Shown here piece after piece: positions 17,984 through 27,209 of a stretch of 64,000 nt of DNA. The notes below the pieces were generated by a model, which ran no database searches, was not told the DNA's origin, and was given only the letters and a program-made list of their open reading frames with translations. The DNA is from Pseudomonas lalkuanensis (GTDB taxonomy: Bacteria > Pseudomonadota > Gammaproteobacteria > Pseudomonadales > Pseudomonadaceae). The DNA lies in assembly GCF_008807375.1 (NCBI RefSeq), contig NZ_CP043311.1, positions 2,956,001 through 3,020,000 of the forward strand, in the 5' to 3' direction. Position 1 is the first letter of the stretch; every line of letters starts with the position of its first letter. A program made the position numbers and the translations under genes.

Positions 17984-18089
17984 GGTCAATGCCTCGCTTA
18001 GGCCCGCTCATGCTGAAGTGCCATTCCCTGTGTACTTGAGGTTCGTCGGCACGTCCCGATGTTTCGTTTACCTGCATTCAAGCGAAGCC

Positions 18090-19406
18090 ATGTCCATCTT
18101 CCAGCACTTTTCGATAATGAAGTTTCTAACTTTCTTGACCGATGCCCTGGATCGACCGACTTGCGATCTGGGTGATTTGAATCAAGCCGTGCCCAAGCCA
18201 TTGAAGAAATTTTATGACAAGGTGCAATCGAGCCAGGCGCAGCGACGGGAGCAGCAGATAGAGATCGCTCAGCTTCAACAGAAGGTCGAGAGATTGACGG
18301 ATTCGCTGCGAGAGCATGCGGAGATCATCCAAGGTGATTCGCGCTTTGTCCTGATTGAACAGGCAATCAGCGAAGGCCTATGGGACATGGAGGTGGCCGG
18401 TAGCGGTCCGTTCAATTCCAGCAATACGGGTTGGTTTTCAAACCAATTCCGCAAACTGCTCGGGTATCGTGACGAGCAAGAGTTTCCCAATCAGCTCGGC
18501 AGTTGGACCAATCGGTTACACCTGGAAGACAGCCAGAGGGTACTTAACGTTCTGAGCCGCCATCTGAATGATCACACCGCACGGCGCCCCTTCGACCTCG
18601 AATACCGCCTAGCGACCAAAAGTGGGGAATATCGCTGGTATCGAACCAGAGGGGCCGTGCTCCGCGATGAGCGCGGTACTCCTTTACGGATGGCTGGATC
18701 ATTGCGTGACATCCACGATCAAGTTCTTAAGGATCGCGAGATGGACAAGATGCTGACACGATTTGAGCTCGCTCGCGAAATGCTCAATGACGGCCTGTGG
18801 GACATGGAGGTGATTGCTGGCGACCCGCTCAATCCCCAGAATCCTTTCTGGTGGTCACCTCAGTATCGGCGGCTCCTTGGGTTCGAAACAGTCGACGAGT
18901 TTCCCGATGTCTTCGAAAGCGTGAGCTCACGCATTCACCCTGACGACCTCGCCTGCATGGGCGCTTTCGAGTCCCACCTCAAGGACTCCACCGGTAGAAC
19001 GCCCTTCGACGAAACGTTCAGAATTAAGTGCAAAAGCGGCGAATACAAATGGTTCCGGGCACGTGGCCAAACGCGTCGAGATCCAGAAGGCAAGGCTTTG
19101 CGTGTGGTGGGCGCGTTGACCGACATCCAGGCTAGCCGCGAGCAGGCCGAGTTGCTGAAGGCTCAGGAGGTTCATCATGAGCAAGTGAAAGATAACTTAA
19201 GCAAACTCACCAACATTGTGGACTCCATCCAGGGCATCGCCTCCCAAACCAATTTGCTTGCACTTAACGCAGCGATTGAGGCGGCTAGAGCGGGGGATGC
19301 TGGACGGGGATTTGCGGTAGTCGCCGATGAGGTGCGAAAACTGGCGAGTCGCACCTCCGAAGCCACACGGAAAGCAGCTGACATGCTTAGTAATGCTCCC
19401 CCGTAG
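18090..19406 (+). CDS. Soluble PAS-PAS methyl-accepting chemotaxis-like protein (438 aa)
   Basis: A short coiled coil ([17 protein letters not shown]) is followed by two similar PAS_3-type domains. Each starts with an EGLWDMEV / DGLWDMEV block and ends with YRWYRTRG / [13 protein letters not shown] and a PAC-like tail. The protein ends with the receptor hairpin tip [20 protein letters not shown] and [20 protein letters not shown]. It has no membrane helix or HAMP domain, so it is cytoplasmic, like BdlA and other PAS-MCP proteins. The signalling bundle stops soon after the tip, at MLSNAPP, far shorter than usual. It may be a naturally short form or a truncation. Start is ATG 18090 (MSIFQHF). 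The ligand is unknown. Confidence 0.82.
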   Translation: MSIFQHFSIMKFLTFLTDALDRPTCDLGDLNQAVPKPLKKFYDKVQSSQAQRREQQIEIAQLQQKVERLTDSLREHAEIIQGDSRFVLIEQAISEGLWDMEVAGSGPFNSSNTGWFSNQFRKLLGYRDEQEFPNQLGSWTNRLHLEDSQRVLNVLSRHLNDHTARRPFDLEYRLATKSGEYRWYRTRGAVLRDERGTPLRMAGSLRDIHDQVLKDREMDKMLTRFELAREMLNDGLWDMEVIAGDPLNPQNPFWWSPQYRRLLGFETVDEFPDVFESVSSRIHPDDLACMGAFESHLKDSTGRTPFDETFRIKCKSGEYKWFRARGQTRRDPEGKALRVVGALTDIQASREQAELLKAQEVHHEQVKDNLSKLTNIVDSIQGIASQTNLLALNAAIEAARAGDAGRGFAVVADEVRKLASRTSEATRKAADMLSNAPP

Positions 19407-19488
19407 AAACGACGTGGCTATCCCTGCGATTTCCAACAGGTTGCTCATCCAAATCTGCGTGGCGACACTCAACTGTTCGGCCCCGCGA

Positions 19489-19863
19489 TCAGACTTCGCC
19501 GGCTTGGATGTTCCGCTCCAGTTGATCCAAGGCTTCTGAGTTCCTCGCCGCCCAGTCATACAGGGCCTGAAGTGGTTCAACAAAGGTCTCACCCAGCGGC
19601 GTTAGCGAATACTCCACCTTCGGTGGCACCACATTAAACACCTCACGCTTAACCAGGCCGGCGCTTTCCACCTCCCTTAGGGTCTGGGTCAGCATTTTCT
19701 TGGAGATGCCCGGTAGTGTCCGCTCCAGTTGGCCTGTGCGCATGGCGCTATGGCTCAGGGCATAGAGCACCATCGATGTCCATTTGCCATTTAACACGTA
19801 ATGAATACGTCGCTGCGGGCAGTTTTCTCGCAGCACGAAGTTTTCCGAAGATGAATTCGTCAT
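19489..19863 (-). CDS. HxlR-family transcriptional regulator (124 aa)
   Basis: This is a winged-helix HxlR/DUF24 regulator. It has ENCPQRRIHYVLNGKWTSMV (replacing the usual CP..L.LIGGKW), LERTLPGISKKMLTQTLREV as recognition helix, and EYSLTPLGETFVEPLQALYD. It keeps one N-terminal Cys (in NCPQRR) that in relatives senses electrophiles or quinones. I chose ATG 19863; the longer frame to 19929 runs into the operator region. It is transcribed divergently from a quinone oxidoreductase gene, the arrangement seen for QorR/YtfH-type regulators. It is probably self-regulated and closely resembles the second HxlR at 30896-31276. Confidence 0.9.
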   Translation of the reverse strand: MTNSSSENFVLRENCPQRRIHYVLNGKWTSMVLYALSHSAMRTGQLERTLPGISKKMLTQTLREVESAGLVKREVFNVVPPKVEYSLTPLGETFVEPLQALYDWAARNSEALDQLERNIQAGEV

Positions 19864-19935
19864 ATTGGTAACCAAAAGGTTCCTACGGAACAAAAAAGTG
19901 CCTACTTTCCAAAAAGTATCTACAGCCAATACGAT
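19864..19935. promoter_or_regulatory. HxlR operator/promoter region with repeated CCTAC-type motif
   Basis: Immediately upstream of the HxlR start are TTGGTAACCAA (palindromic core GGTTACC-like), GGTTCCTACGGAAC, AAGTGCCTACTTTCC and AAGTATCTAC. The phrase AGTGCCTACTT recurs exactly upstream of the second HxlR gene, at about 31329. The repeated AGTnnCTAC units look like binding sites for the regulator, controlling both itself and the divergent reductase. Confidence 0.5.
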
Positions 19936-20022
19936 GATAACACCATTCGGATCGCCACAATTTCAGGGGTCCGTGGAGTGCAGAGCATTTCTGCCACGCA
20001 TGCATCGATTGGAGAGTTCAAC

Positions 20023-21057
20023 ATGAAAGCAGCTGTCATTCGTGCCTTTGGCGGACCCGAGCAAATCCGCATCGAAGACATCCCCACTCCGACTCCCGGC
20101 CCCGGACAGGTGCTGGTCAAGGTACTCGCCGCCGGCATCAACCGCCTCGACCACTATGTCCGCCTGGGACAGATCAACCCCCACCTGCCCTTCCCCCATA
20201 TCCTGGGTTCGGACGCAGTGGGTGAAGTTGCCGAGCTGGGCGCCGGCGTCAGCCGCTTCGCGATTGGCGACCGAGTGATCGCCATGCCGGGCTACCCGAC
20301 CAACCCCGCCGAGGCGCATATCCGCCCGGTCACGGCGGCAGCGAGCTACGCGATTCCCGGCACCCATATCCAGGGCACCTATGCCCAGTACGCGGTCGTC
20401 CCCGAGGTTTGGCTGCTGCGCGACACGACTGGCCTGCCGGTGGAGCAGATCGCCGCCATGCCGGTGGCCCTGCTCATCGCGATCCGCTCGGTGCAGATCG
20501 TTGGCGAGGTCAAGGCGGGCGACCGGGTGCTGATCCATGCCGGAGCGTCGAGCACTGGCATCATGAGTATCCAGGTGGCCCGTGCGCTAGGCGCTCGCGT
20601 TGCAGTGACGGTACAGAACGAGGCCTCTGCCAAGCTGGCCAGAATGCTGGGCGCCGAACTGGTGATCGATTCGGGCAAGGAGGATTTCGTCCAGGCACTG
20701 GCCGCATGGACGGATGGCCGTGGCGTGGATGTGGCGATCGACAACCTGGGCGGCGACGTCCTGGCGCGCACCATAGAGGCCGTTAAGCCGCAAGGCATCA
20801 TTGTCACCATGGGTTTCATGGCTGGCCCCGAAGTGACCTTCGATATCCGCAACTTCTTCTTCACTCAGAAGCAGCTGCGTGGGACCCTGGTCGGTGATAT
20901 CGAGGACTTCGCCGCCTGGCTGGAACCCATCCGGGCGGGCAAGATCAAGCCGGTCATCGACAGCGTGCTGCCGCTTTCCGACGCGGCCCAGGCACACGAA
21001 AGGATTGCCGGCAACCAAGCTCGCGGGAGCATCGTCCTGCTGCCATGGGCGGAGTGA
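20023..21057 (+). CDS. Zinc-independent quinone oxidoreductase (MDR family, 344 aa)
   Basis: This is a medium-chain reductase/dehydrogenase of the NADPH:quinone reductase type. It begins MKAAVIRAFGGPEQIRIEDI, keeps the GroES-like domain with HILGSDAVGEVAELG, and has the cofactor loop RVLIHAGASSTGIMSIQVAR with the glycine pattern of a Rossmann fold. The structural-zinc Cys cluster of alcohol dehydrogenases is absent. It likely reduces quinones or enones with NAD(P)H and is divergent from the HxlR regulator, which supports a quinone or electrophile response. The ATG at 20023 follows GGAGAG. A RidA-like gene starts 26 bp after its stop. Confidence 0.87.
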   Translation: MKAAVIRAFGGPEQIRIEDIPTPTPGPGQVLVKVLAAGINRLDHYVRLGQINPHLPFPHILGSDAVGEVAELGAGVSRFAIGDRVIAMPGYPTNPAEAHIRPVTAAASYAIPGTHIQGTYAQYAVVPEVWLLRDTTGLPVEQIAAMPVALLIAIRSVQIVGEVKAGDRVLIHAGASSTGIMSIQVARALGARVAVTVQNEASAKLARMLGAELVIDSGKEDFVQALAAWTDGRGVDVAIDNLGGDVLARTIEAVKPQGIIVTMGFMAGPEVTFDIRNFFFTQKQLRGTLVGDIEDFAAWLEPIRAGKIKPVIDSVLPLSDAAQAHERIAGNQARGSIVLLPWAE

Positions 21058-21083
21058 GAACGGCCGATATTAAGGAGGCAGTC

Positions 21084-21554
21084 ATGCGCGATCTAACGCT
21101 GGAACGCCTGCACCACCTCGGCTGGCAGCTCCCTGCACCGCCCAAGCCCCTCGGGGCTTACCGGGCGGTGGTGGAGTCTGGGTCCATGCTGCATATCTCC
21201 ATGCAAGGTCCGGTTGTCGGCGGTAAACCCACCGTGACCGGGTTGCTCGGTAGGGAGGTTTCCATTGAGGAAGGCCGCCAGGCCGCGAGCCTCAGCGTGC
21301 TCAACTCGCTGGCACAGGCCCTCGGCCACCTGGGCAACCTCGACCGCATCGGGCAGGTGGTGCGTCTGGATGCCTATGTGGCGTGCGAAGAGTCGTTCAT
21401 CAGCCACCCGCAGGTAATCGACAGCGCCTCGGAGCTTCTGGCTCAGGTCTTCGAAGAACGCGCAGGTCACGTGCGCACGGTCTGTGGAGTTCGCAACCTA
21501 CCGGGCAACCTCCCAGTCGCCCTGGCCCTGGTTCTGGAGCTGCAGCCCGCCTGA
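21084..21554 (+). CDS. RidA/YjgF-family protein (156 aa)
   Basis: This belongs to the longer RidA-like group (about 155 residues). It has SGSMLHISMQGPVVGGKPTV, GRQAASLSVLNSLAQALGHL and the C-terminal HVRTVCGVRNLPGNLPVAL, where the Arg corresponds to the imine/enamine-binding Arg of RidA. It probably hydrolyses reactive imines or a related intermediate. A perfect AAGGAGG (21073-21079) sets the ATG at 21084, only 26 bp after the quinone reductase, so the two are probably co-transcribed. The substrate is unknown; this subgroup is often found in catabolic clusters. Confidence 0.85.
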   Translation: MRDLTLERLHHLGWQLPAPPKPLGAYRAVVESGSMLHISMQGPVVGGKPTVTGLLGREVSIEEGRQAASLSVLNSLAQALGHLGNLDRIGQVVRLDAYVACEESFISHPQVIDSASELLAQVFEERAGHVRTVCGVRNLPGNLPVALALVLELQPA

Positions 21555-21809
21555 GTTCTAGAGGGAAGCGTTTCAAGGCTGCCCCCTGCAACAGGGGGTG
21601 GTCGCTTGCCGAGAGGTGAGACGGGAGAATATCGGCGAAAGAAAGTTTGGCAGAGAGGCAAAAGCTTGAGGCACGCAGAGTAAAGCGGAACCTTGAGCAC
21701 TTAAGGAAAGAATAGAAGTCTGGGATGGCGTCCGCCCTCCACCGGCAGAATCCGTGCACAGGCTCTCCGGCGGAGAAGGTGTTCACTGCATTTGGTGAGA
21801 GGCGTGCAA

Positions 21810-22808
21810 ATGAACTCGACTCAGTTGTCTAAGACCGATACCAGCATCACCGGCGAATCCATTGGCGCTTCGACGGAGGCCTTTTTTGATGAGATTGAGG
21901 CATGGGAAGCCGCTGTCGAACACAGCTGCGCCCCGCTGCGGATCAGCCTGGACGCCAGTTGTCCGCTCAGGGCAAGGCTGATTGAGCAACGCTTCGAGGC
22001 ATTGCAACTCAGCCGGGTGACTTCGGTCGAGTGCCGCTGCGAGCATGACCGCCAGCACATTTCACAAAGTCCCGACGATGCCTTCCTCTACAGCCTGCAA
22101 TTGCAGGGCGAAGGCCAACTGGTACAGGGCGAGCGCAGCGTGGCGATTCGGCCCGGCGATGGCGTGCTCTATGACTGCAGTCGGCCCTTCCAGTGGACAT
22201 TCGCCGGCGATTTGCAGCAACTGGTTGTCCGCTTGCCGCGCGACCTGTTTCGCGGTCGGATAAACGACCCGGACAAATGCACGGCTCTGCGAATCGCCGG
22301 TGGCCAAGGCATTGGCCGTCTGCTGGCGGCACAGCTGCAATCCCTGTTGGATGAGCGCAACGCCATCCAGCCTGGAACCCGACGCTACGCGGCCGGAAGC
22401 ACAGTGGACCTGCTGGCGGGAGTGCTCAGCGAGCTGAGCCTCCAGGTGCCTGGCCCTGCCAGCAATCTCCAGACCTACCACCTCAATCGAGCCTATGCCT
22501 GCATCGCCGAACGCATCCGCCAGCCCGGCCTGGCTCCCGAAGCCATCGCCAAAAGCCTGGGCATTTCGCTGCGCTATCTGCACCAGTTGTTCCATGGCAC
22601 GGGCACGACGGTGGGCCGGTATATCCAGGATATGCGCCTGGATGGCTGCGCCCGCGAGCTGATCACCCTGCCCGCCCGCGCCCACTCCATCAGCGACCTG
22701 GCCTATTCCTGGGGGTTCGAGAATTCCGCCCATTTCAGCCGCGTGTTTCGCAACCGCTTCCAGCTCAGCGCACGCGAGTACCGAGCACAGCATTCGTTGC
22801 TCCGTTGA
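21810..22808 (+). CDS. AraC-family regulator, FeaR-like layout (332 aa)
   Basis: An N-terminal AraC-binding-like domain (about 45-200, with FLYSLQLQGEGQLVQGERSV and GDGVLYDCSRPFQW) is followed by a two-HTH AraC DNA-binding domain (about 225-330: LAPEAIAKSLGISLRYLHQL and ISDLAYSWGFENSAHFSRVF). This is the layout of FeaR, which activates phenylacetaldehyde dehydrogenase and amine oxidase genes in enteric bacteria, but homology was judged by eye only. It sits directly upstream of the aldehyde dehydrogenase and oxidase genes, so it is their likely activator. ATG 21810 is chosen over TTG 21792. Confidence 0.88.
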   Translation: MNSTQLSKTDTSITGESIGASTEAFFDEIEAWEAAVEHSCAPLRISLDASCPLRARLIEQRFEALQLSRVTSVECRCEHDRQHISQSPDDAFLYSLQLQGEGQLVQGERSVAIRPGDGVLYDCSRPFQWTFAGDLQQLVVRLPRDLFRGRINDPDKCTALRIAGGQGIGRLLAAQLQSLLDERNAIQPGTRRYAAGSTVDLLAGVLSELSLQVPGPASNLQTYHLNRAYACIAERIRQPGLAPEAIAKSLGISLRYLHQLFHGTGTTVGRYIQDMRLDGCARELITLPARAHSISDLAYSWGFENSAHFSRVFRNRFQLSAREYRAQHSLLR

Positions 22809-22821
22809 AGTCGTGCTCGGA

Positions 22822-22894
22822 GTGCGCTGACGGTCAAGAAAGCACTGCACTCCCAGCGAAGAAGACGCGTACGGCCTTCGTTAGCATCTGAGTC
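22822..22894 (+). promoter_or_regulatory. Upstream element A, shared with 25759-25831
   Basis: These 73 bases align without gaps to 25759-25831, with roughly two-thirds identity by eye. The best block is GGTCAAnAAAGCACTGCA, followed at fixed distance by GCCTTC and TAGCAT. No protein is conserved across it. It lies just after the AraC gene, ahead of the 254-residue protein gene with a leader of about 300 bp. It probably combines a regulator site and a promoter. Confidence 0.5.
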
Positions 22895-23198
22895 AAGAGC
22901 TGCGGCGTCACTGGCCATCAAGAGCGCAACCCTGTGTCAAGTCTCGCCAGAATGCTGCCTCATGGTCGTCGATTCTGCGTCGGTATCTACGCACGTCGCC
23001 CCGGGTCGCAGCCTCAAGGCATTCGGTGAGTCATTAAATCCCGCGCGGACGAGTACCGCCGGACATGGCGCCGCCCCAAAGAAATCGGGGCGCGCTCAGC
23101 CAGACCTCCTCGCCAAGCCTGGCCTCCGGCCTGGTCCGCATCGAAAGCTTCCGATCCGGGGAGGGTTTCTACCTAGTGCAAGCAAGAGGGAATACGTC

Positions 23199-23963
23199 AT
23201 GAAAGTTCTTGGCTACAAGACCGGTCCTATCCAGGCAGAGGCAGCCTTCACCTCCGACTTTGCCCTGGACGACAGCATTTCCACGCAGGACATCGTCAAC
23301 ATGCTGGAGCGTGAACGCCCCAACATGGACATCCGCCCCGGCATGCGGCACAAATACACGCCGCTGCGCTTCGATTCCGCCACGGGGACCAAGTACATCG
23401 GCGGGCGTTACCTGTTCGACACCTGGGAGAACGTGCTCGACTACAACCACTTCACCAACGAGGAGCTGTTCCCGGCGCCTGGCGTGAAGTTCTGGGAACG
23501 CTTCATCGACGTCAACAAGCACTACTGGAAGGTGACCGGGGCGCATGACTTCAAGCCCATGGCCACCTCGCACCACATCAACCGCTTCGAGCGCTACTCC
23601 TTCACCAGCAGCAAGGTCGAGGAACTGCTCAAGCAGGTGTGGCCAACAATCCGTGACGACGCTGAAAAGCAGGGCCTCTCCAGCGTCTGGCTGATGTTCC
23701 AGCCGGAAGAGAAGGAAATCGGCATCATCACCGTAGGTGAGAAGACCAGCGATGCCGACCCGGCCGTGGCGGCCTCCCGCGGACTCGCACGGCTGGAGAA
23801 TGCCCAGCCATTCGGTCGTCACTTGCCGGCGGAGCTCGGACTGGCCAAGCTCCTGGACCGCACCAGCCTAATCATCTCCTCGTGGCTGCCGGAGTCCCGC
23901 GCGCTTGGCGGTGCGCACTCCTCCTTTGACATGTCCCCGCCGCACCCACAACCGAAGCTGTAA
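23199..23963 (+). CDS. Unknown protein with YdhR/ABM-like halves (254 aa)
   Basis: I do not recognise a named family. Two stretches look like dimeric alpha/beta-barrel monooxygenase-type (YdhR/EthD) units. They are residues about 60-115, with TKYIGGRYLFDTWENVLDYN, and about 135-190, ending SSVWLMFQPEEKEIGIITVG. It is rich in Trp, His and Tyr, which would suit a heme or aromatic ligand, but this is inference. ATG 23199 follows AAGAGGG; the frame is open to 22962 with non-native sequence. It sits between the AraC regulator and an aldehyde dehydrogenase, behind the shared 73-bp element, and is followed by a strong terminator. A role in the same aryl catabolic route is therefore likely. Confidence 0.7.
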   Translation: MKVLGYKTGPIQAEAAFTSDFALDDSISTQDIVNMLERERPNMDIRPGMRHKYTPLRFDSATGTKYIGGRYLFDTWENVLDYNHFTNEELFPAPGVKFWERFIDVNKHYWKVTGAHDFKPMATSHHINRFERYSFTSSKVEELLKQVWPTIRDDAEKQGLSSVWLMFQPEEKEIGIITVGEKTSDADPAVAASRGLARLENAQPFGRHLPAELGLAKLLDRTSLIISSWLPESRALGGAHSSFDMSPPHPQPKL

Positions 23964-23983
23964 CCGTCAGTGGGAACGACAGG

Positions 23984-24022
23984 CGCCCGGCCGGACGGTG
24001 TTCCGGCCGGGCGTCATTTTTC
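23984..24022 (+). terminator. Rho-independent terminator
   Basis: CGCCCGGCCGGA pairs with TCCGGCCGGGCG (12 bp, 6-base loop), followed by TCATTTTTC. It lies 21 bp after the stop of the 254-residue protein, so that gene can be a single-cistron unit. Confidence 0.82.
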
Positions 24023-24089
24023 AGCCCCCGGCCACCACCACCTTGAACCTCTTGGTATTCACTCATCCGACCACTGAGGGAGGAACTCC

Positions 24090-25565
24090 ATGAGCACTTC
24101 TCGTCCCACCTATCAGAACCTCGAACTCCAGATGATCGCCGGCCAATGGCGTGCCGGCAGTAGTAGCCGCCAGTTGGACGTCATCAACCCCTTCGACCAA
24201 GAACTGCTGGCCAGGCTGACCTTGGCAAACAAGGACGACCTGGAGCATGCGTTTCTGAAGGCTCGTGAAGCCCAGGCTTCCTGGTCGGCAAAGGGCCCCG
24301 CAGAGCGGGCCGAAGTATTGCTCAACGTCGTCAGGATCTTCGATGAGCGCCGCGACGAAATCATCGACTGGATCATCCGGGAGTCAGGCAGCACGCGGAT
24401 CAAGGCCGAATTCGAATGGGGCGCGGCTCGGGCGATTACCCTGGAGTCAGCCAGCCTGCCGAATCGCGTCCATGGGCGTATCGTCGAGTCCGATGTCCCA
24501 GGCAAAGAGAGCCGCGTCTATCGCGCGCCTCTGGGTGTAGTTGGTGTGATCAGCCCCTGGAACTTTCCCCTCCATCTGACCCAGCGATCCATTGCACCCG
24601 CCCTCGCCCTTGGCAATGCAGTGGTAGTCAAACCGGCAAGCGATACACCTGTGACGGGCGGCCTGCTGCTGGCGAGGATCTTCGAAGAAGCGGGGCTTCC
24701 GGCTGGCGTGCTGAGTATCGTGGTAGGTTCCGGCGCTGAAATTGGTGACGCCTTCGTCGCGCATCCGGTTCCGGCTCTCATTTCCTTCACGGGTTCCACC
24801 GAGGTGGGTCGGAATATCGGACGGATCGCCAGCGGAGGCCAGCACCTGAAGCAGGTTGCACTGGAACTCGGGGGCAACGCGCCGTTCGTGGTACTGGCCG
24901 ATGCGGATCTTGAACAAGCCGTGCGCGCCGCGGTGGTTGGCAAGTTCCTTCACCAGGGGCAAATCTGCATGGCCATCAACCGGATCATCGTTGAAGAGCC
25001 GCTTTACGAGGCGTTCACTAGGCGTTTCGTCGAGCGCGTGAAGTCGCTGCCATATGGTGATCCGAGCAGACCCGACACGGTTGTCGGCCCCGTCATCAAC
25101 TCCCGGCAACTGGAGACGTTGCAAGCCAAGGTCAGCAAAGCCAAGGCCGAAGGCGCTGTCACATTGGTAGAAGGACTGGCCGAGGGCAACGTTCTTCCCC
25201 CCCATGTGTTCGGGGAGGTAACCCCCGAAATGGACATCGTGCGCGAAGAGATCTTTGGCCCCCTGGTCGGGATACTTCGTGCCAGGGACGCTGAACACGC
25301 CCTGGAACTCGCCAACGACACCGAATACGGCCTCTCCAGTGCCGTTTTCACGGCGAGCCTGGAGCGCGGCGTGCAGTTCGCTCGCCGCATCCGCGCCGGC
25401 ATGACCCATATCAACGATATTCCGGTCAGCGATGCGCCGAACGCACCCTTCGGTGGTGAGAAGAACTCCGGCATCGGTCGTTTCAATGGCGATTGGGCCA
25501 TCGACGAATTCACGACGGTTCACTGGATCACCGTACAGCGCACACCTCGACACTATCCGTTCTGA
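24090..25565 (+). CDS. Aldehyde dehydrogenase, aryl-aldehyde type (491 aa)
   Basis: This NAD(P)-dependent aldehyde dehydrogenase has the standard motifs: [46 protein letters not shown], the Glu in [12 protein letters not shown], the catalytic Cys in [14 protein letters not shown], and [10 protein letters not shown]. The segment around [12 protein letters not shown] and QICMAINRI resembles benzaldehyde/vanillin dehydrogenases rather than the FeaB group. It would oxidise an aromatic aldehyde to the acid. The ATG is preceded by GAGGGAGGA. It has its own terminator downstream at 25603. A second, different aldehyde dehydrogenase is 2.7 kb downstream, so the cluster can handle two aldehydes. Confidence 0.9.
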   Translation: MSTSRPTYQNLELQMIAGQWRAGSSSRQLDVINPFDQELLARLTLANKDDLEHAFLKAREAQASWSAKGPAERAEVLLNVVRIFDERRDEIIDWIIRESGSTRIKAEFEWGAARAITLESASLPNRVHGRIVESDVPGKESRVYRAPLGVVGVISPWNFPLHLTQRSIAPALALGNAVVVKPASDTPVTGGLLLARIFEEAGLPAGVLSIVVGSGAEIGDAFVAHPVPALISFTGSTEVGRNIGRIASGGQHLKQVALELGGNAPFVVLADADLEQAVRAAVVGKFLHQGQICMAINRIIVEEPLYEAFTRRFVERVKSLPYGDPSRPDTVVGPVINSRQLETLQAKVSKAKAEGAVTLVEGLAEGNVLPPHVFGEVTPEMDIVREEIFGPLVGILRARDAEHALELANDTEYGLSSAVFTASLERGVQFARRIRAGMTHINDIPVSDAPNAPFGGEKNSGIGRFNGDWAIDEFTTVHWITVQRTPRHYPF

Positions 25566-25602
25566 ATCAGAACGCGCATCTCCCGCTAAACACTCAAGAT
25601 TG

Positions 25603-25628
25603 AGCCCGGCGCATTGCCGGGCTTTCTT
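25603..25628 (+). terminator. Rho-independent terminator
   Basis: AGCCCGGC and GCCGGGCT form a perfect 8-bp stem with a GCATT loop, followed by TTCTTG. It lies 38 bp after the aldehyde dehydrogenase stop. Confidence 0.75.
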
Positions 25629-25758
25629 GTTCGCAAAGCCATTAGCAGCACGAGCGAAGGCGAGTTGTCACCAGTCAATGGTTGCAAGCGCTTTCAACAC
25701 GAACGTCACGGAGGTTCTCAGTGGCGCCCGGCACACCACAGAACGTTGCATGCGGTGA

Positions 25759-25831
25759 GCGCACTGCGGGTCAATAAAGCACTGCATCTACAGCAAAGAG
25801 GGTTCTTTCAGCCTTCCGTAGCATCAGGGTC
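25759..25831 (+). promoter_or_regulatory. Upstream element B, shared with 22822-22894
   Basis: This is the second copy of the 73-bp element, gapless with copy A. The core reads GGTCAATAAAGCACTGCA, with GCCTTC and GTAGCAT at the same spacing. It ends 68 bp before the ATG of the nitroalkane-oxidase-like gene. The shared spacing suggests one activator, plausibly the AraC protein at 21810, drives both units. Confidence 0.5.
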
Positions 25832-25898
25832 GACAGCAGCACCGTGATTGCCTGTCGCGGGGCAGCTGTCATCCAGCATCTATTGGAGAGCTACCACA

Positions 25899-27149
25899 AT
25901 GCCCATCGATTTCACCCTGACGTCGTCTCAGGTCGAGCTTCAGCAACGCGCCCGCCAGTTCGCCAAGCGCACCCTCAGCCAGGTCACCGAAGTCATCCGC
26001 CACCTGCCAACTCCGGAGGATCGCTTTCGGGCGACCCGCCCCTTCTACGAGGAACTGGTTCGCGAAGGCTTCATGCAACGGTTGATCCCCCAGCCATTTG
26101 GTGGCGGCGGCACCGGCATGGTCGACATGGCCATAGTCGCCGAAGAGTTCTACACGCAAGACGTCAGTGTTCCCCTGACCATGTTCGCCAACCTGCTTGG
26201 CCTGATGCCCTTGTTCCTGGCTGGCACACCTGAGCAGCAGCGACACTTCATTGGTCCATTCCTCGAACGCTCCGGCGCCCCCCTCGCCGCGCTCGCATCG
26301 ACCGAACCCGGCGGCAGCGCCAATTACCGCTCTGCCGCCACGGGTGGTGGAGTCCGGACGCAAGCCGTGCTGGAGGGCCAGGAGTGGGTGATAAACGGCA
26401 CCAAGCAATGGGTGTCCAGCGCTTCGGGCTGGGATGGGAAAGGCGCCGACCTACTTAGTGTCGTGTGCCGGACCGATCCGCTTGCCGCACCGGAGCATGG
26501 CGTTTCCGTAATCCTGGTTCCCGGACCGGCGCAAGGTTTTACGGCAAACCGCGCCCATGAATCTGCCGGGCATCGCGGCCATATGACCTGCAACTTCAGC
26601 CTCCTCGAAACGCGAGTCCCGCAAGAAAACGTCATCGGCGAAGTCGGACGGGGACTGGATCTGGTTGACGCCAGCTTTTCACCCACTGCTGCACTGGTGG
26701 GTGTCATGTCCCTGGGGGTCATGCGCGCCGCGTTCGACTTCGCCCTGGACTTCGCGAAGACCGAACGACGCGGTGGCGAGGCCACGATCATCAATCACCA
26801 GGCTGTGGGTTATGCCCTGGTCGATGCCAAGGCCGCCATCGAAGCTGTCAGGAGCCTCAGCTACCGGGCCTGTTTCGCGCTGGACCAGCAGGATCCCGAA
26901 GCCTTCGAACTGGCCCTCCACGCGAAAGTATTCGGCTCAGAAACCGCCGTACGGGTCATTACCGAGCTGATGCGCGTGGTCGGCATCGAAAGTTATGACC
27001 ACCTGAGTTCCCCGCTTGCCGGCCTGCTGCAGGACGCCCTCGCCTTTCCCCTGTTCGATGGCGGAAACATGGGTGTGCGGCGCCGCCAGCTCCACGAGCT
27101 CATGCGGCAGGACGGCTACGATTCGACGGCCACGATCTTCCATCCGTAA
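25899..27149 (+). CDS. Nitroalkane-oxidase-like flavoprotein of the acyl-CoA dehydrogenase superfamily (416 aa)
   Basis: The fold is that of an acyl-CoA dehydrogenase, but the sequence follows fungal nitroalkane oxidase. It has ASTEPGGSANY, SGWDGKGADLLSVVCR, and near the end FPLFDGGNMGVRRRQL. In the Fusarium enzyme the base is an Asp seven residues before a key Arg; here Asp387 and Arg394 sit in the same pattern, where acyl-CoA dehydrogenases have Glu (Y-E-G-T). Nitroalkane oxidases turn nitroalkanes into aldehydes or ketones, nitrite and peroxide. Start is ATG 25899 behind TTGGAGAG. Its neighbours are aldehyde dehydrogenases and an outer-membrane transporter, consistent with aldehyde production. 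The substrate is inferred, and a plain dehydrogenase role cannot be excluded. Confidence 0.78.
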   Translation: MPIDFTLTSSQVELQQRARQFAKRTLSQVTEVIRHLPTPEDRFRATRPFYEELVREGFMQRLIPQPFGGGGTGMVDMAIVAEEFYTQDVSVPLTMFANLLGLMPLFLAGTPEQQRHFIGPFLERSGAPLAALASTEPGGSANYRSAATGGGVRTQAVLEGQEWVINGTKQWVSSASGWDGKGADLLSVVCRTDPLAAPEHGVSVILVPGPAQGFTANRAHESAGHRGHMTCNFSLLETRVPQENVIGEVGRGLDLVDASFSPTAALVGVMSLGVMRAAFDFALDFAKTERRGGEATIINHQAVGYALVDAKAAIEAVRSLSYRACFALDQQDPEAFELALHAKVFGSETAVRVITELMRVVGIESYDHLSSPLAGLLQDALAFPLFDGGNMGVRRRQLHELMRQDGYDSTATIFHP

Positions 27150-27209
27150 CCCCCACCTGAAGCCACTGACGTTGCCACACAAATAAATCCAAGAAAGTGA
27201 GTCGCAACA

